Assembly: GCF_003967355.1 (NCBI RefSeq)
Contig: NZ_BIFH01000064.1
Span: 1-39,854 of the forward strand
Direction of reading: 5' to 3'
Length of the DNA stretch: 39,854 nt
From: Embleya hyalina
GTDB lineage: Bacteria; Actinomycetota; Actinomycetes; Streptomycetales; Streptomycetaceae
Numbering within the stretch: the first letter of the stretch is position 1; every line of letters begins with the position of its first letter. The translations under genes were made by a program, and so were the position numbers. Under the pieces are notes generated by a model. The model was not told the DNA's origin and did not search any database. It was given only the letters and a program-made list of their open reading frames with translations. Shown here piece by piece: positions 1-8,744 of the stretch.

Positions 1-190
1 CCGCAACAGACCCGACCCACCCGCGAACGCACGCCCGGCGAACCCGACCCGACCACCCACCCCGCCGGCCGCCGCAGGCCGGTTTTCGCCGAGCAACACA
101 CCCACCTCGCCGGAAACCCCAAGCCTCCGAGCCCCGCACGCCGGTGGCGGGCCACCCCGCGACCCGGGCCCGCACCGCACCGGCGCCGCG
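1..190 (-). repeat. Single inverted copy of the ~208-bp dispersed repeat
   Basis: Read on the minus strand, this stretch matches the tandem units at the other end of the window. The most conserved piece is the plus-strand run around 81-98 (GGTTTTCGCCGAGCAAC), the reverse complement of the landmark near 38956, 39150, 39359, 39568 and 39773. The flanking blocks also align in order: the CGACCCGACC block near 45-55, the TCCGAGCCCCGCACGCCGG block near 125-145 and the CGACCCGG block near 160. It is cut by the window edge. No gene is seen in 1-286. Confidence 0.7.
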
Positions 191-247
191 CTACCCCCAT
201 CCCTCCCCATGCCCAACCCCCCGGTGGGCTAAGGCAGTCCGTCTTGA

Positions 248-1723
<1,476 letters not shown>

Positions 1724-1727
1724 GCCG

Positions 1728-1766
1728 TCGGCGGCGCGAACCTCCGCCCCGGGAGCGCGCCGCCGA
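1728..1766 (+). terminator. Hairpin terminator after guaB1
   Basis: A perfect 11-bp inverted repeat, TCGGCGGCGCG (1728-1738) and CGCGCCGCCGA (1756-1766), with a 17-nt loop begins 5 nt after the guaB1 stop. There is no U-tract, as is common in high-GC actinomycetes. Confidence 0.6.
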
Positions 1767-1813
1767 GACCCCCTCCGTACGAAACGGATTGACGGCCGAG
1801 TGACACTCTTGTC

Positions 1814-2359
1814 ATGACGCACGCCACCCGCACCGGTACCTGGACGATCGTTCCCACCCCGGTCGACTCGCCCGAGGCACTCGCGCTGCATCGCGCGTAC
1901 TACGTCGAGGTCAGCGACCGCTACTACCGGTTGCACGAGGGCCGCGACTCCACCCCCGCCGAGATCGAGGCGGGCCTCGCCGAGACCACGCACGACGATC
2001 TCGTGCCGCCCGTCGGGGTGTTCCTGGTCGGCCGGTACGACGACGAGCCGGCCGCCTGCGCCGGAGTGCGACTGCGCGCCGACGGCGCCGCCGAACTCAC
2101 CCGCGTCTTCGTCCGCGCCGACCTGCGCGGCACCGGCGGCGGCCGGCGCCTGATGGCCGCCGCGGACGACGCCGCGCGGGCGATGGGCGCCGAACGCATC
2201 ATGCTCGACACCCGGCTGGACCTGATCGAGGCGCGCACCCTGTACACCAGGACCGGCTACGTCGAGGTGCCGGCGCACAACGATTGCCGGTACGCGGAGA
2301 TCTGGTACGCCAAGGACCTCACCACCGACGGCGCGCCGGAGCCGGCCGACCCGGCCTGA
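1814..2359 (+). CDS. GNAT-family N-acetyltransferase
   Basis: 181 aa with one GNAT fold. Motif A, which binds the pyrophosphate of acetyl-CoA, is RADLRGTGGGRRLM at about residues 103-116. It is preceded by the usual beta-strand ELTRVFV, and followed by the C-terminal strand LDTRLDLIEARTLYTRTGY, which is typical of small-molecule acetyltransferases. The acceptor substrate cannot be read from the sequence. The gene stands 90 bp after guaB1 beyond a terminator, and 45 bp before the AbiEii-type gene, so it may share a transcript with the latter. Confidence 0.85.
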   Translation: MTHATRTGTWTIVPTPVDSPEALALHRAYYVEVSDRYYRLHEGRDSTPAEIEAGLAETTHDDLVPPVGVFLVGRYDDEPAACAGVRLRADGAAELTRVFVRADLRGTGGGRRLMAAADDAARAMGAERIMLDTRLDLIEARTLYTRTGYVEVPAHNDCRYAEIWYAKDLTTDGAPEPADPA

Positions 2360-2404
2360 GCACCCGGACGGGCACGACGGCGGAGACGACGAACGGGAGC
2401 GGGC

Positions 2405-3727
2405 ATGACCGGCGACCAGGACGACAACTGGTACAACCTCGGGTGGGGGCCGTGGGACGAGAGGCTGGAGCTCCCGCAGGGGCCACCGAGCGAACAGGAC
2501 CGTGAGCAACAGGAGTTGCCCCGCTCACTGCTGGCGGCGGCCGGCCCCGGGATCGTGCAACGCGCCGTGTTCGACCCGGCGTTGAAGCAGTACGCCAGCG
2601 CGATGCGGGCCGGGGAACCGCAGTTCGCCGCGCCCGATGACGCCGAACGCTGGCACACCGCGCGCCGCCGCGCGATCGACCACGTGCTCGCGGCGATCAC
2701 GGAATCCCGGTGGGCCGAACACCTGGTGCTGCGCGGCAGCATGCTGCTCCGCGCCTGGTACGGCGACGCCGCGCGGGAGCCCGGCGACCTGGACTTCGTC
2801 GTGGTCCCGGCCACCTGGGAACTGGGCGAGCCGCGCACGGAGCGGATGTTGGCCGGGATCGGGCGCGGCGCCGAGGCACACGCGCGGGCGGCGGGCGACG
2901 TGCGGATCGACGCGGCCGGCGCGGTCGACGACGAGATCTGGACCTACGACCGGGTCCCGGGACGTCGCCTGGTGTTGCCCTGGCGGGCCGACGGCCTGCC
3001 GTCCGGGACGGTGCAACTCGACTTCGTCTTCTCCGAGACGCTGCCCTCGCCGGCCGCGTACACCGAGGTCCCCCGCCGCGACGGCACGGGCGTGCACCGG
3101 ATCCTGGCCGCCACGCGCGAGCAGTCCCTGGCCTGGAAGTTGTTGTGGCTGATCGCCGACGCCTACCCGCAGGGCAAGGACCTGTACGACGCGGTCCTGC
3201 TCGCCGAGTCGACACCGCTGCGCGCCGACCTGCTGCACACCACCCTGACCGCGGCGGAACCGCACTGGGCCGGCCGGCGGGTGGGGCGCGGGGCACTGGT
3301 CGACCAGGACCCCGACTGGAGCGAATTCGCCAAGGAGTACCCGCACCTCGGCGGCTCGACCGAGGAGTTCATGGAGCGCCTGCTCACCGCGCTGGCCCCG
3401 GTCTTCGCCGAGGAGGCGGGCGGCCCGGCCGTCGACGGCTACACCTGGCGACTGCGGTGGCTCGCGCCGCTGCTCCCGGACGGTCGGCGCGAGGCGGCAC
3501 ACGGCGGGATGCCGGCGCTGGCGGGGTGGCTGCGCAGCCGCGCCCTCGGCCTGACCGAGAGCATCGTGGTGATCCGCGAGGTGGTCGGGCCCGAGCGCTG
3601 CACACCGGAACGGGCGGCCGCCGCGTATGTGGCGGAACTGCCGTACGGGTCGAGCCAACTCGGCTACTACGAGCGCAATCCGGATGTCGTGCGCAACGCG
3701 TTGGAGGCGCTGCGGGAGGAGGTCTGA
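2405..3727 (+). CDS. AbiEii/AbiGii-type nucleotidyltransferase (orphan toxin-like protein)
   Basis: 440 aa. A nucleotidyltransferase core of the AbiEii (former DUF1814) type spans about residues 75-285. The NTase signature is LRGSMLL (about 107-113) followed by GDLDF (about 125-129), giving the G-S...D-x-D metal site. Later come the conserved Lys in the WKLLWL helix and the GKDLYDAVLL motif (about 257-266). In type IV toxin-antitoxin and abortive-infection systems such proteins transfer nucleotides to tRNA. Here the protein has an N-terminal extension of about 70 residues and a helical C-terminal part (about 330-440) not needed in classic AbiEii. No AbiEi-like winged-helix antitoxin is encoded on either side, so a toxin role is only a family-based possibility. 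Confidence 0.75.
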   Translation: MTGDQDDNWYNLGWGPWDERLELPQGPPSEQDREQQELPRSLLAAAGPGIVQRAVFDPALKQYASAMRAGEPQFAAPDDAERWHTARRRAIDHVLAAITESRWAEHLVLRGSMLLRAWYGDAAREPGDLDFVVVPATWELGEPRTERMLAGIGRGAEAHARAAGDVRIDAAGAVDDEIWTYDRVPGRRLVLPWRADGLPSGTVQLDFVFSETLPSPAAYTEVPRRDGTGVHRILAATREQSLAWKLLWLIADAYPQGKDLYDAVLLAESTPLRADLLHTTLTAAEPHWAGRRVGRGALVDQDPDWSEFAKEYPHLGGSTEEFMERLLTALAPVFAEEAGGPAVDGYTWRLRWLAPLLPDGRREAAHGGMPALAGWLRSRALGLTESIVVIREVVGPERCTPERAAAAYVAELPYGSSQLGYYERNPDVVRNALEALREEV

Positions 3728-3790
3728 CGGGCCGATCGTCCGGCCGACGTTCCGCCCGGCCGACGTCCCCGACGCCCGACGCCCGACCGC

Positions 3791-3822
3791 CCGATCGTCG
3801 AATCGCCCGATCGTCGAATCGC
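3791..3822. repeat. Perfect 16-bp tandem duplication
   Basis: CCGATCGTCGAATCGC occurs twice back to back (3791-3806 and 3807-3822) in the short gap between two rightward genes. It ends about 28 bp before the next start codon. Confidence 0.85.
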
Positions 3823-3850
3823 TCGGATCACCGTTCAGGAAGGACCATCG

Positions 3851-5164
3851 GTGAGCACCATCGACCCGTCCGTGGTCAAGGCCGTCTTCACGCTGGCGGA
3901 TGCCGCCATCGTGCCCGTGCTCGTCGACCGGCTCGGGGACGAACTCGGCCCGGCACTACGCTCGTTGCCCAGCGTTCCGGGGCCGTTGGCCGACGCGGTC
4001 CGGGCCGGCGGCGACCCGTTGCTGGTCGAGGCCGTCGAGGCCGTCCAGGCGCGCGAGGACCGGGCGGATTCGCCCGTCGCGAGCCTGTTCGTGCTGCCGG
4101 GGCCCGCCGACCCGGCCGCCGACGCCGCTGATGCCGCGTCGCACGATCCCGTCGCTCGGGCCGCCCGGACCGACCTCACCGCCGAGGAACTGGACGCGCT
4201 CCTCGACCTGGACGACCCGCTCGTGGACGCCCGCCTGTTCGCCGGACCGGTCCTGGATCGCACCGAACGTGCCCGGCTGCTCGCGGGTGTGCGTCGCGAC
4301 GGAACGGTCGGCCCGGTGCCCACGGCGCTCACCGACCTGCTGTGGGCGGCCGAACTGGGCCGCTGCGCCCGGTGGCTCGCCGCCGGGATGGCCTCGGGCG
4401 ACGCCGAGGTGGCCCGGATCGTGGTCAACCGCCTGCCGCTGCGCACCGAGGCGGGCCGACTGCGGCTGATCCTCGGCGTGTGGGCGCGGCACGGCCGGGA
4501 CGAGGTGCGCCGGGTGCTCGCCGAGGCCGACTTCCCGGCCGAGGCGCGGGCCGAGATCGACGAGGCCCTGGGTCGCCACGACGGCCGAACCCTCCTCGAC
4601 GCACGCCTGGCCGAAGCGGAAGTCCCGGAGCGCATCGTGGAGTTCCTGTGCGGGGGCGACGACTCCGAGCGGCCCGACCGGGTGGACGGGATCCTCGACG
4701 ACGGCGGCACGATCCCGTGGCCGGAGCTGATCCGGGTGCACCGAAGCGGCTCACTGCCCGCCGCGCTGCCTGCCCGACTGGCCGAACTGCCGGACTGTCC
4801 GCATGAGTTGCTGATCGCGCTGCTGGCCGAGGGGCTGCCGCCGTCGGGCCGCGACGACCGCCCGTGGCTGCACACGGCGCTGGTCGCCGGCCGGCTGACG
4901 GGCGCCGACGTGCTGGACCACGCGCGCCCGGCGGCGGTGGCGTTGTCGATACTGGCCGGCACCGACGGACGTACGTCGCCGGACCGATGGGCGTCGGGTG
5001 CGCCGCGCGCCCGGGCGTATCTGCTGGCCGACCGCCATCTGGGGGCGGACGTGGAGGCGTGGATCGTCGCGCTGCGGCTGTTCCCGGACTTCACCGGCAC
5101 CATCCCGGAACTCCTGGCCACCGCCGGCGCGGTGACCGGGGATCGGGCGGGGCCGGTTCACTGA
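3851..5164 (+). CDS. Protein of unknown function, alpha-helical
   Basis: 437 aa starting at GTG 3851, with an AGGAAGG ribosome binding site ending about 6 nt upstream. I recognise no domain. The protein is rich in Ala, Leu, Asp and Arg, lacks a signal peptide and membrane segments, has only one cysteine, and shows successive amphipathic helices (for example residues 80-130, 160-240 and 310-430), which would suit a HEAT-like or other helical-repeat scaffold. GC3 is very high throughout, so coding is not in doubt. It lies 123 bp after the AbiEii-type gene on the same strand and could be co-transcribed. A functional link to that gene is speculation. Confidence 0.8.
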   Translation: MSTIDPSVVKAVFTLADAAIVPVLVDRLGDELGPALRSLPSVPGPLADAVRAGGDPLLVEAVEAVQAREDRADSPVASLFVLPGPADPAADAADAASHDPVARAARTDLTAEELDALLDLDDPLVDARLFAGPVLDRTERARLLAGVRRDGTVGPVPTALTDLLWAAELGRCARWLAAGMASGDAEVARIVVNRLPLRTEAGRLRLILGVWARHGRDEVRRVLAEADFPAEARAEIDEALGRHDGRTLLDARLAEAEVPERIVEFLCGGDDSERPDRVDGILDDGGTIPWPELIRVHRSGSLPAALPARLAELPDCPHELLIALLAEGLPPSGRDDRPWLHTALVAGRLTGADVLDHARPAAVALSILAGTDGRTSPDRWASGAPRARAYLLADRHLGADVEAWIVALRLFPDFTGTIPELLATAGAVTGDRAGPVH

Positions 5165-5186
5165 CCGGCGGCCGGCCCGGATCGCC

Positions 5187-5480
5187 TCATCGACCGGAGG
5201 AGTGCCCGGCGGAGACGGCCGCCGGCTCGCCGTCCGAGTCGTCCCGATCCCGCTCCGCTTCCGCTTCCGTCTCCGCGCCGAGCAGGGTGAGCTGCTCGTG
5301 GCCGTCGAGCAGGTCGTGGGCCCGCTCGGCGGCGGGCGTCCAGGACCCCCGGCAGGAGATCGGCGCGTCGCCGGCCCGCACGTGTCCGGGATCGTCGTGC
5401 CGCCAGACCGCGTGCGTCTCGGTCACCGCGACCCGACGCCCGCACACTCCGCAGGTGCCTCGTGGGCGGTGTGTGTTCAT
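5187..5480 (-). CDS. Small Cys-containing protein of unknown function
   Basis: 97 aa. Starts at ATG 5480 (MNTHRPRGTCGVCGRRVAVT). An N-terminal CxxC (residues 10 and 13) and a later single Cys followed by a Trp-rich stretch suggest half of a zinc ribbon. The C-terminal third is acidic and low complexity (Glu, Asp, Ala), probably disordered. It is convergent with the unknown gene ending at 5164. Frame choice rests on GC3 and on the CxxC motif. Confidence 0.55.
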   Translation of the reverse strand: MNTHRPRGTCGVCGRRVAVTETHAVWRHDDPGHVRAGDAPISCRGSWTPAAERAHDLLDGHEQLTLLGAETEAEAERDRDDSDGEPAAVSAGHSSGR

Positions 5481-5614
5481 CCCCCCATGATGTCCGACAG
5501 GACGGACACCACCCGGCCCCGGCCCACCCCACCCGGCCGGCCCGCCCGCTCGCCCTGTCGGCCCGGCCGTCGCCGCCCGAGTCGCCGGACGGACGGCGCC
5601 GAGGACGACGTGCC

Positions 5615-5932
5615 GTGGCCCGCGATCCGGTCGGCCACCCGGAACCGCCGAACCGGCTCGCGGTGATCGAGGCGATGGCGGCGGAGCACACGATCGTCGA
5701 CGAGCACTGCCCGCCCGAACCGCTCCGGCGGTTCGGCGCCGAGCACCGGGTACGGATCGGGCCGGGCACTCCCGAATGCCTCCCCCGGCTCCTCCGGGGC
5801 GTGAGCGACGAACACATCGCGATCGCCCCCGGTGTACCGCCCGAACCGGTCCGCGCCGCCTACCACGCCGCCGGCTACCAGCCCACGCGGAACGTCTGCC
5901 CCGTCTGGGCGCCTTCGATCGAGCGTCGGTAG
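5615..5932 (+). CDS. Hypothetical protein, convergent with the next SDR gene
   Basis: 105 aa if GTG 5615 is used (GTG 5663 and ATG 5675 are alternatives). The rightward frame has nearly complete G/C at third positions from about 5615 to 5930 and encodes a plausible globular sequence (EAMAAEHTIVDEHCPPEP, then DEHIAIAPGVPPEPVRAAYH). No family is recognised. Its 3' end overlaps the 3' end of the leftward SDR gene by 58 bp. No clear ribosome binding site is seen, so the start is uncertain. Confidence 0.4.
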   Translation: MARDPVGHPEPPNRLAVIEAMAAEHTIVDEHCPPEPLRRFGAEHRVRIGPGTPECLPRLLRGVSDEHIAIAPGVPPEPVRAAYHAAGYQPTRNVCPVWAPSIERR

Positions 5933-6480
5933 GCGAGTGCGGCGGTGGCCACGTCGACCGGGGGAAAACCGGGGAAGACCGCGTCGTAGGCCTCGGCGGA
6001 TTCGGTGAACACCGTCGGGCTGACCGAGTTGATCCGCAACCCGCGCGGGAGTTCGACGGCCGCACCCCGGACGAACGCGTCGATGCCGCCGTTGGCCATC
6101 GAGGACATCGATCCGGTGCGGACCGGCTCGCCCGCCAGGATGCCGGTGATCAGCGTGAACGAGCCGTTGTCCGCGACCGCGTCGAGGCCGCGACGGACCA
6201 GTTCGACCTGTCCGAGCAGCTTGTTCAGCGCCGCGCTCTCGACGTCCTCGCGCGAGAGGTCCCCGACCTCCTTGAACGGGACACTGCCCGCGGTACAGGC
6301 GACCGCGTCGACGCGGCCGACCTGTTCGTACATCGCCGCGATCGACGCCGGGTCGACGATGTCCACCTTCACGTCGGTCGGCCCCGTCCGCGACGCGGTG
6401 ACCACGTCGTGTCGAGTGGCGAGCAATGTGGTGACCGCGGCACCCAGGGTGCCGGTGGCACCGACCACGAGGACCTTCAC
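5875..6480 (-). CDS. Short SDR-family oxidoreductase lacking the YxxxK motif
   Basis: 201 aa. The Rossmann glycine motif GATGTLG is at residues 7-13, and the cofactor-site sequence at the usual NNAG position is CTAGS. The segment that normally carries Tyr-x-x-x-Lys reads SSMANGGIDAF, so both catalytic residues are absent, although the following structural motif (LRINSVSP) is intact. The protein is also shorter than the usual 245-255 aa. Start GTG 6480 has a GGAGG site 5 nt upstream. Family membership is clear. The protein may bind NAD(P) without classical alcohol dehydrogenation, or belong to an atypical SDR subgroup. Confidence 0.85.
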   Translation of the reverse strand: MKVLVVGATGTLGAAVTTLLATRHDVVTASRTGPTDVKVDIVDPASIAAMYEQVGRVDAVACTAGSVPFKEVGDLSREDVESAALNKLLGQVELVRRGLDAVADNGSFTLITGILAGEPVRTGSMSSMANGGIDAFVRGAAVELPRGLRINSVSPTVFTESAEAYDAVFPGFPPVDVATAALAYRRSIEGAQTGQTFRVGW

Positions 6481-6582
6481 GACGACCTCCGACGCGGGAT
6501 ACGAACACGAACACCGCCGATCCTCGCCGGTTCGTCGGGGATCGGCAAACGACCGACGCGACCGGCCCGGGTGTCCGGGGGT

Positions 6583-7419
6583 TCAGGGACGGGTGCCGGC
6601 CGCGACGAACATCGGGACGGCCACGAACGATCGGTCCGCGTTCGCGCGTTCGCGTTGGTCGGCGATCCAGGCGCGGCACCCGTCGGCGGTGATCGTGCCG
6701 TTCGCCCGGGCCGATTCGGCCAGACCGACGAGCAGTGGGAGCAGGGATCCGTCCACCACCACCCACGTGTCCACCTCGACCCGGACGTCCCGGAACCCCG
6801 CGTCCAGCAGCAGTGCCCGGTAGCGGCGGGCGGTACGGGGGCCGGGAACGCGGTCGGCGCGGGCGTGTACCAGGGTGCGGGTGAGCGCCGGGTCGGCGGC
6901 GTCGACGAGGATGGTGTCCCAGTCCTGCCCGGTCAGCACGATCCGCCCGCCCGGTCGCAGCACCCGCCGGGCCTGGGCCACCACGGCCGCCGGGTCGGCC
7001 GATTCGTGCAGGACCTTGTCCGCGCGATAGCCGCCGAACGAGGCGTCGGCGAAGGGCGGCGCGTGGGCGTCTCCGCGCCGGAACTCGCCGGTGGGGTGGC
7101 GTAGTTCGGCCGCCGCGAGCATCCGGGGATCGAGGTCCAGGCCGACCGCCCGTACCCCGCGCGCGGCCAGTTCGGCGACCGCGAGCCCGGCGCCGCAGCC
7201 GACGTCCAGGACCGGCCCGAACGGGGCGTCCCCGTCCTCGCCCCCGGCGCCGCCGGCCTCGGCTTCGGCTTCGGCGAGCAGCGCGTAGGTACGGGCGCGC
7301 AGTCGTACCGCGTCGGGCCGCGCGTCCACGGCGTCGAGGCGGGCGAGGAGGGTGTGGTCGGGTTCGGCGGTCGGCACGTCGGGGCGGGCGTCGGGGCCGG
7401 TTCGGTTCGTACTGGTCAT
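6583..7419 (-). CDS. Class I SAM-dependent methyltransferase
   Basis: 278 aa from ATG 7419 (MTSTNRTG). SAM-binding motif I is VLDVGCGAGLAV at about residues 70-81, followed by GLDLDPRMLAAAEL (motif II, with the acidic residue that holds the ribose), DAHAPPFADASFGGYRADKV and LRPGGRIVLTGQDWDTIL. This is the Methyltransf_11-type small-molecule fold; the acceptor cannot be told. It is divergent from the MerR gene with only 28 bp between the two start codons, so both may use overlapping promoters and be controlled together. Confidence 0.85.
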   Translation of the reverse strand: MTSTNRTGPDARPDVPTAEPDHTLLARLDAVDARPDAVRLRARTYALLAEAEAEAGGAGGEDGDAPFGPVLDVGCGAGLAVAELAARGVRAVGLDLDPRMLAAAELRHPTGEFRRGDAHAPPFADASFGGYRADKVLHESADPAAVVAQARRVLRPGGRIVLTGQDWDTILVDAADPALTRTLVHARADRVPGPRTARRYRALLLDAGFRDVRVEVDTWVVVDGSLLPLLVGLAESARANGTITADGCRAWIADQRERANADRSFVAVPMFVAAGTRP

Positions 7420-7433
7420 GCCGACCACCGTGC

Positions 7434-7455
7434 GACTTAATGACGACATGAAGTC
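7434..7455. promoter_or_regulatory. 22-bp dyad at the merR start, candidate MerR operator
   Basis: GACTT (7434-7438) and AAGTC (7451-7455) form an exact inverted repeat with 12 bp between the arms. It lies in the 28-bp gap of the divergent methyltransferase/merR pair and spans the merR ATG (7448-7450). MerR proteins bind such dyads in elongated promoter spacers; that it is the operator is inference. Confidence 0.45.
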
Positions 7456-7897
7456 AACCCCCGATCCCGGACCGACCCTCGCCATCGGCGACACGGCCGC
7501 CCGCTTCGGACTCGCCGCACACGTACTGCGCCACTGGGAACACGTCGGCCTGCTTCGCCCGGACCGCGACGGAGCCGGTCGCCGCCGCTACGGCGAGGCG
7601 GACGCCGACCGGATCGCGATCATCCTGCGCGCCAAGGAGGCCGGCCTGCCCCTGGACGACATCGCGGCCCTGCTCGCCGACGCCGACCCGCACGCCCGCC
7701 GGGCCACCCTGCGCCGCCGGCAGGCCGCCCTCGAGGCCGAACTCGCCCGCACCCGCACCGCGCTCGACCTGGTCACGTGCGCGCTGTCCTGCACCCACGA
7801 CGACCCGACGCACTGCCCGCACTTCCGGGACGCCCTCACCGGCGCCCACCCGAGCGCGGCCCGGGCCGCAGCTCACGAGACATCGCTCAGATGTTGA
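7448..7897 (+). CDS. MerR-family transcriptional regulator
   Basis: 149 aa from ATG 7448; an upstream in-frame ATG at 7418 is less likely because the MerR domain starts soon after 7448. The HTH with wing occupies residues 11-80 (IGDTAARFGLAAHVLRHWEH, then LLRPDRDGAGRRRYGEAD). It is followed by the dimerisation coiled coil (HARRATLRRRQAALEAELAR) and a C-terminal Cys/His cluster, CALSCTHDDPTHCPHF, which could sense a metal or redox signal. The 3' end overlaps the convergent SDR gene by 11 bp. It probably regulates itself and the divergent methyltransferase. Confidence 0.88.
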   Translation: MKSTPDPGPTLAIGDTAARFGLAAHVLRHWEHVGLLRPDRDGAGRRRYGEADADRIAIILRAKEAGLPLDDIAALLADADPHARRATLRRRQAALEAELARTRTALDLVTCALSCTHDDPTHCPHFRDALTGAHPSAARAAAHETSLRC

Positions 7898-8627
7898 ACC
7901 CCCCGTCCACTTCGATGGCGGTGCCGGTGATGTAGTCGCCGCCCGGACCGGCCAGGTGCACGACGGTGCGGGCTATCTCGTCGGTGGACGCGAAGCGCCC
8001 GAGCGCGGTGTGGCTCCGCACGCCCTCGGCGTTCGGGCCGTCGGCGGGGTTGAGGTCGGTGTCGGTCGGGCCGGGCTGGATCACGTTGACGGTGATCCCG
8101 CGCGGACCCAGCTCCCGGGCCAGGCCCTTGGTCATGCCGACCACGGCGGACTTGCTCAGCGTGTACAGGGTGAAACCGGGGAAGGGGAGGCGCCCGGCCA
8201 CGTTGCTGCCGATGGTGATGATCCGGCCGCCGTCGACCATGTGCCCGGCCGCCGCACGCGAAGCCAGGTACGGGGCACTCACGTTGGCCGCGAGCGTCTC
8301 GTTCAGCTCGGCCGCGCCCAACTCCTCGATCGGGCCGAGCCGGAACACCGCCGCGTTGTTCAGCAGGATGTCCAACCGGCCGAACGTGGCGACCGTCTCG
8401 TCCACGGCCGCGACCACCGCGTCCGTGTCCACGCCGTCCGCGCGGATCGCCAGCGCCCGCCGCCCCAGCGCCTTCACCTGCTCCACCACACCGGCCGCCG
8501 CGTCGACGTCGGACCGGTAGGTGAACGCCACGTCGGCTCCGTGCGCGGCCAACGCCCGCACCGACGCGGCGCCGATGCCTCGGCTGCCGCCGGTGACCAA
8601 CGCGATTTTTCCTTGGATCTCGTTCAT
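7887..8627 (-). CDS. SDR-family oxidoreductase (3-oxoacyl-ACP reductase-like)
   Basis: 246 aa from ATG 8627. It is a classical SDR with TGGSRGIG at about residues 13-20 for NAD(P), DILLNNAAVF (the NNAG position), the catalytic Ser in the ITIGSN strand, YTLSK as the Tyr-x-x-x-Lys motif and the C-terminal substrate-loop/strand ending YITGTAIEVDGGFNI. An Arg after the glycine motif (GGSRGIG) and the FTYRS sequence after the second strand favour NADPH. The substrate is not predictable. No ribosome binding site is evident. It is convergent with merR and 117 bp from the stop of the upstream aldo/keto reductase reading frame. Confidence 0.88.
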   Translation of the reverse strand: MNEIQGKIALVTGGSRGIGAASVRALAAHGADVAFTYRSDVDAAAGVVEQVKALGRRALAIRADGVDTDAVVAAVDETVATFGRLDILLNNAAVFRLGPIEELGAAELNETLAANVSAPYLASRAAAGHMVDGGRIITIGSNVAGRLPFPGFTLYTLSKSAVVGMTKGLARELGPRGITVNVIQPGPTDTDLNPADGPNAEGVRSHTALGRFASTDEIARTVVHLAGPGGDYITGTAIEVDGGFNI

Positions 8628-8744
8628 GTCCCCAAGCCTGGCCGACCCCCATCCGCGGAGCCGGCGGAAAATCGCCCTGGCATTCCGCCCGCTCCGACGG
8701 CGCCCCCCGCGGGCCCGGCCCGGCACCCGCCGTCACCGACGCCC

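Noticed and set aside
2405-3727. Complete type IV AbiE toxin-antitoxin system
   Set aside because: Only the AbiEii-type part is present; neither neighbour shows an AbiEi winged-helix antitoxin.
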